From Lingula anatina (lineage: Eukaryota; Brachiopoda; Lingulata; Lingulida; Lingulidae): DNA of 62,000 bases. Location: positions 72,526-134,525 of the forward strand of contig NW_019774903.1 in the NCBI RefSeq assembly GCF_001039355.2. The letters are read 5' to 3'. Shown one piece after another: positions 60,257 to 62,000 of the stretch (position 1 is the first letter of the stretch; every line of letters begins with the position of its first letter). Made by a program: the position numbers and the translations under genes. Below the pieces are notes generated by a model, which made no database searches, was not told where the DNA came from, and saw only the letters and a program-made list of their open reading frames with translations.

Positions 60257-61142
60257 CCATTAAGACCTACTTCCAAGTTATCATTAATTCATCAGTTGGG
60301 TTAGGGAAAAAGGCAGACCACATTCACTGCTGTTTAAACAGTATGTATAACGTAAACAGTTACGAAGAAGTTATATTTTAAAAAGTATAAACGAAAATTA
60401 TATACAAAGTTTAAGCAGGGTTTTCAAAAAATATCCTGGCTAAAAAAGGACATCTCAGGAAAAAAAATCTACATAGTTAAAGTTGTCTTAAATCAAGTTG
60501 TGCTGGGATAAGTTAAACATTGCAGTATTGCATTGCAGTATCCCCTATCAAGGCCAAACTTCTTTTTTCCAAATTTATTTACAAGTATTCTCCTAGCTAA
60601 TTCCGTGCAAATTTTTGTAAACCGAGAAATTTAAAAAAAAAAGATGCATTTCCCAGAAGACTTCTGGTATAGATCACATTTTAAACCATCATTAATTTGA
60701 ATGACGGAAATGCAATGAATGCACATACCATTTGTTACATATTTAAAAATCTAAATAAGGAGTCTGTCTCTGTAGGCAGGAAGATCTACACATGCATCAG
60801 TAAAATGTTGAATATGCTCTTATTTCAGAAATAATTTTTCTGTTTTAACCGTACGATTATTTCTTTTAAGTAACATTCTTATCTTTTTACATGGCAAAAA
60901 TGATATCACTAATATTTAGAATACATTGCAGTATATCCTATAAAGGCCACGTGAGATTTTTTTTTCAAAAATTATTTGCAAATATTTCTCAAGTTAATTC
61001 TGTGCACATTTCTCCCCAAAACGGAAAAAAGACATACAGATGCCCTCTGGTAGAAAGTACATTGAATTCTTACCATTTTTGATTGGTATTAGGAAAATGT
61101 AATCAGTGAGCTTGAATTTGTTTGATCTATCCAGCTACCTCC

Positions 61143-61173
<31 letters not shown>

Positions 61174-61274
61174 ATCTATAAACAGGAGGCAGAATTTGAA
61201 GACATGAATATCTTTCAAGTAACGACGCATCGGTAAGTGATTGAATATATACGCCATGCTACAAACGTTGTGTT
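60257..61274. repeat. 3' flank of the third TLR
   Basis: Homologous to 53223-54167 downstream of the second TLR. A (TCTA)n run at about 61144-61173 is expanded here relative to the other copy. No gene. Confidence 0.75.
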
Positions 61275-62000
61275 TTAAACGACGACTTTGTTTCTTTTGA
61301 GTGCCAGTCTCAACTTTTTCCAAAACAGGTCTTGATCCCTTTGGTTGCCAGACCATTCTAAATAACTTTTTGACTTAAACAAATGAAATAAAGTGTCATT
61401 CATTTCGCGAAATGGGATGTCCTCTAACAAAACTAGAACAAGAACATCTTTTCCCTCTTCAAACAAACGCATGCGCGCCATTTTCATTTCAATGTAACAC
61501 CAGTTGCTACGCACGAAATTCCGGGTTATAACTAAAACTGTTTTTCTGCTTTGTGAGATGGATTGGATAATGTTTTCCTCGATGTCTTCACCAGGTAGGA
61601 AGTCCCGATGATGAAGACATAAACGGAGACGGTCTTCCTCAGCTTCTGCGTCTTCTAGATTGGGTCGCAGTTGTCTATACACCCACTTGTAGTCTTCCTT
61701 GCTGAAGGCCACAAAAGCGTCATATTGAAGCCTATCATCTTCGTGAACTTTTTCGTATTCCTTGCGTCTGATTCGTAATTTGTAAAAGAAATGCTTAATT
61801 TCCCACCTGAATCTGTAATATACTGCAAAGGCGACAATGGCAACGATTACGAGTGAAACAATTACTGACACGAGTGTCAAAGTAAATTGAGAAACGCACG
61901 TGACTTTCAAATGTCCAACGATTGCATCAAGTTGTTTTATACTAACGATGCTTCCATTCTTTAGGGTGCATTGATAGTCATCTTGATCGACAAAATGCAC
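61275..62000 (-). CDS. Toll-like receptor, 3' part (241 codons, N-terminus off the right edge)
   Basis: Third paralogue of the array. The visible part covers the end of the LRRCT (QCTLKNGSIVSI), a membrane helix at about residues 39-62 of the fragment, and a complete TIR domain from about residue 91 (YDAFVAFS, RDFLPGED, LFWKKL) to the TAA at 61275. The frame is open to the window edge, so it may be intact. The tail (KVVV) is closest to the second TLR (KGVV), and their 3' flanks also align, so these two appear to be the more recent duplicates. The distance between the stop codons of the second and third genes is 7,107 bp, against 6,376 bp between the first and second. Confidence 0.93.
   Translation of the reverse strand: MHFVDQDDYQCTLKNGSIVSIKQLDAIVGHLKVTCVSQFTLTLVSVIVSLVIVAIVAFAVYYRFRWEIKHFFYKLRIRRKEYEKVHEDDRLQYDAFVAFSKEDYKWVYRQLRPNLEDAEAEEDRLRLCLHHRDFLPGEDIEENIIQSISQSRKTVLVITRNFVRSNWCYIEMKMARMRLFEEGKDVLVLVLLEDIPFREMNDTLFHLFKSKSYLEWSGNQRDQDLFWKKLRLALKRNKVVV

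Overview
This is animal nuclear DNA: AT-rich, rich in introns and microsatellites, with no bacterial-style gene packing. It probably comes from an echinoderm, most likely a sea urchin. The reasons are a ryanodine receptor gene split into many small exons, next to tandem intronless Toll-like receptor (TLR) genes of the expanded single-cysteine-cluster type that echinoids carry in large numbers. The lineage call is inference; the two gene families are clear from the sequence.

All the genes lie on the minus strand. From about 428 to 46,764 runs the 5' part of one ryanodine receptor gene (intracellular Ca2+ release channel). I could splice 24 exons by hand with GT/AG borders and matching phases; together they give 3,030 uninterrupted coding bases, residues 1-1010. 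They cover the N-terminal IP3R/RyR domain, the MIR region, the RIH domain, the first SPRY domain, the first RyR repeat and the start of the second. The remainder (roughly four fifths of the protein, including the pore) lies beyond the left edge. Intron 1 (19,341-46,704) is 27.4 kb long and follows a first exon with only 20 codons.

The introns hold at least seven families of short palindromic elements (100-260 bp, terminal inverted repeats, no coding capacity, MITE-like), a truncated non-LTR retrotransposon end, tandem repeats and many microsatellites. No other protein gene is supported in them.

From 47.8 kb to the right edge is a TLR array in the same orientation: an intact 842-codon TLR (47,792-50,320), an intact 843-codon TLR (54,168-56,699), and the 3' part of a third (61,275 to the edge). 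Each is a single exon with a signal peptide, LRR ectodomain, LRRCT, one membrane helix and a TIR domain (the partial one shows only LRRCT end, helix and TIR). The intergenic DNA is duplicated along with the genes, and each of the two visible 5' flanks carries a decayed TLR 5' end, so the repeating unit appears to be 'intact TLR plus relic'. TATA boxes sit exactly 59 nt upstream of both intact start codons, and a TGACTCA plus GCTTCCTCT pair is kept in three copies of a flanking repeat.

A 125-base N gap at 59,971-60,095 looks like an assembly artefact: the sequence right of it is a homopolymer-stretched echo of the sequence left of it. The Ca2+ channel and the TLRs are not known to act together; their adjacency is probably just linkage.
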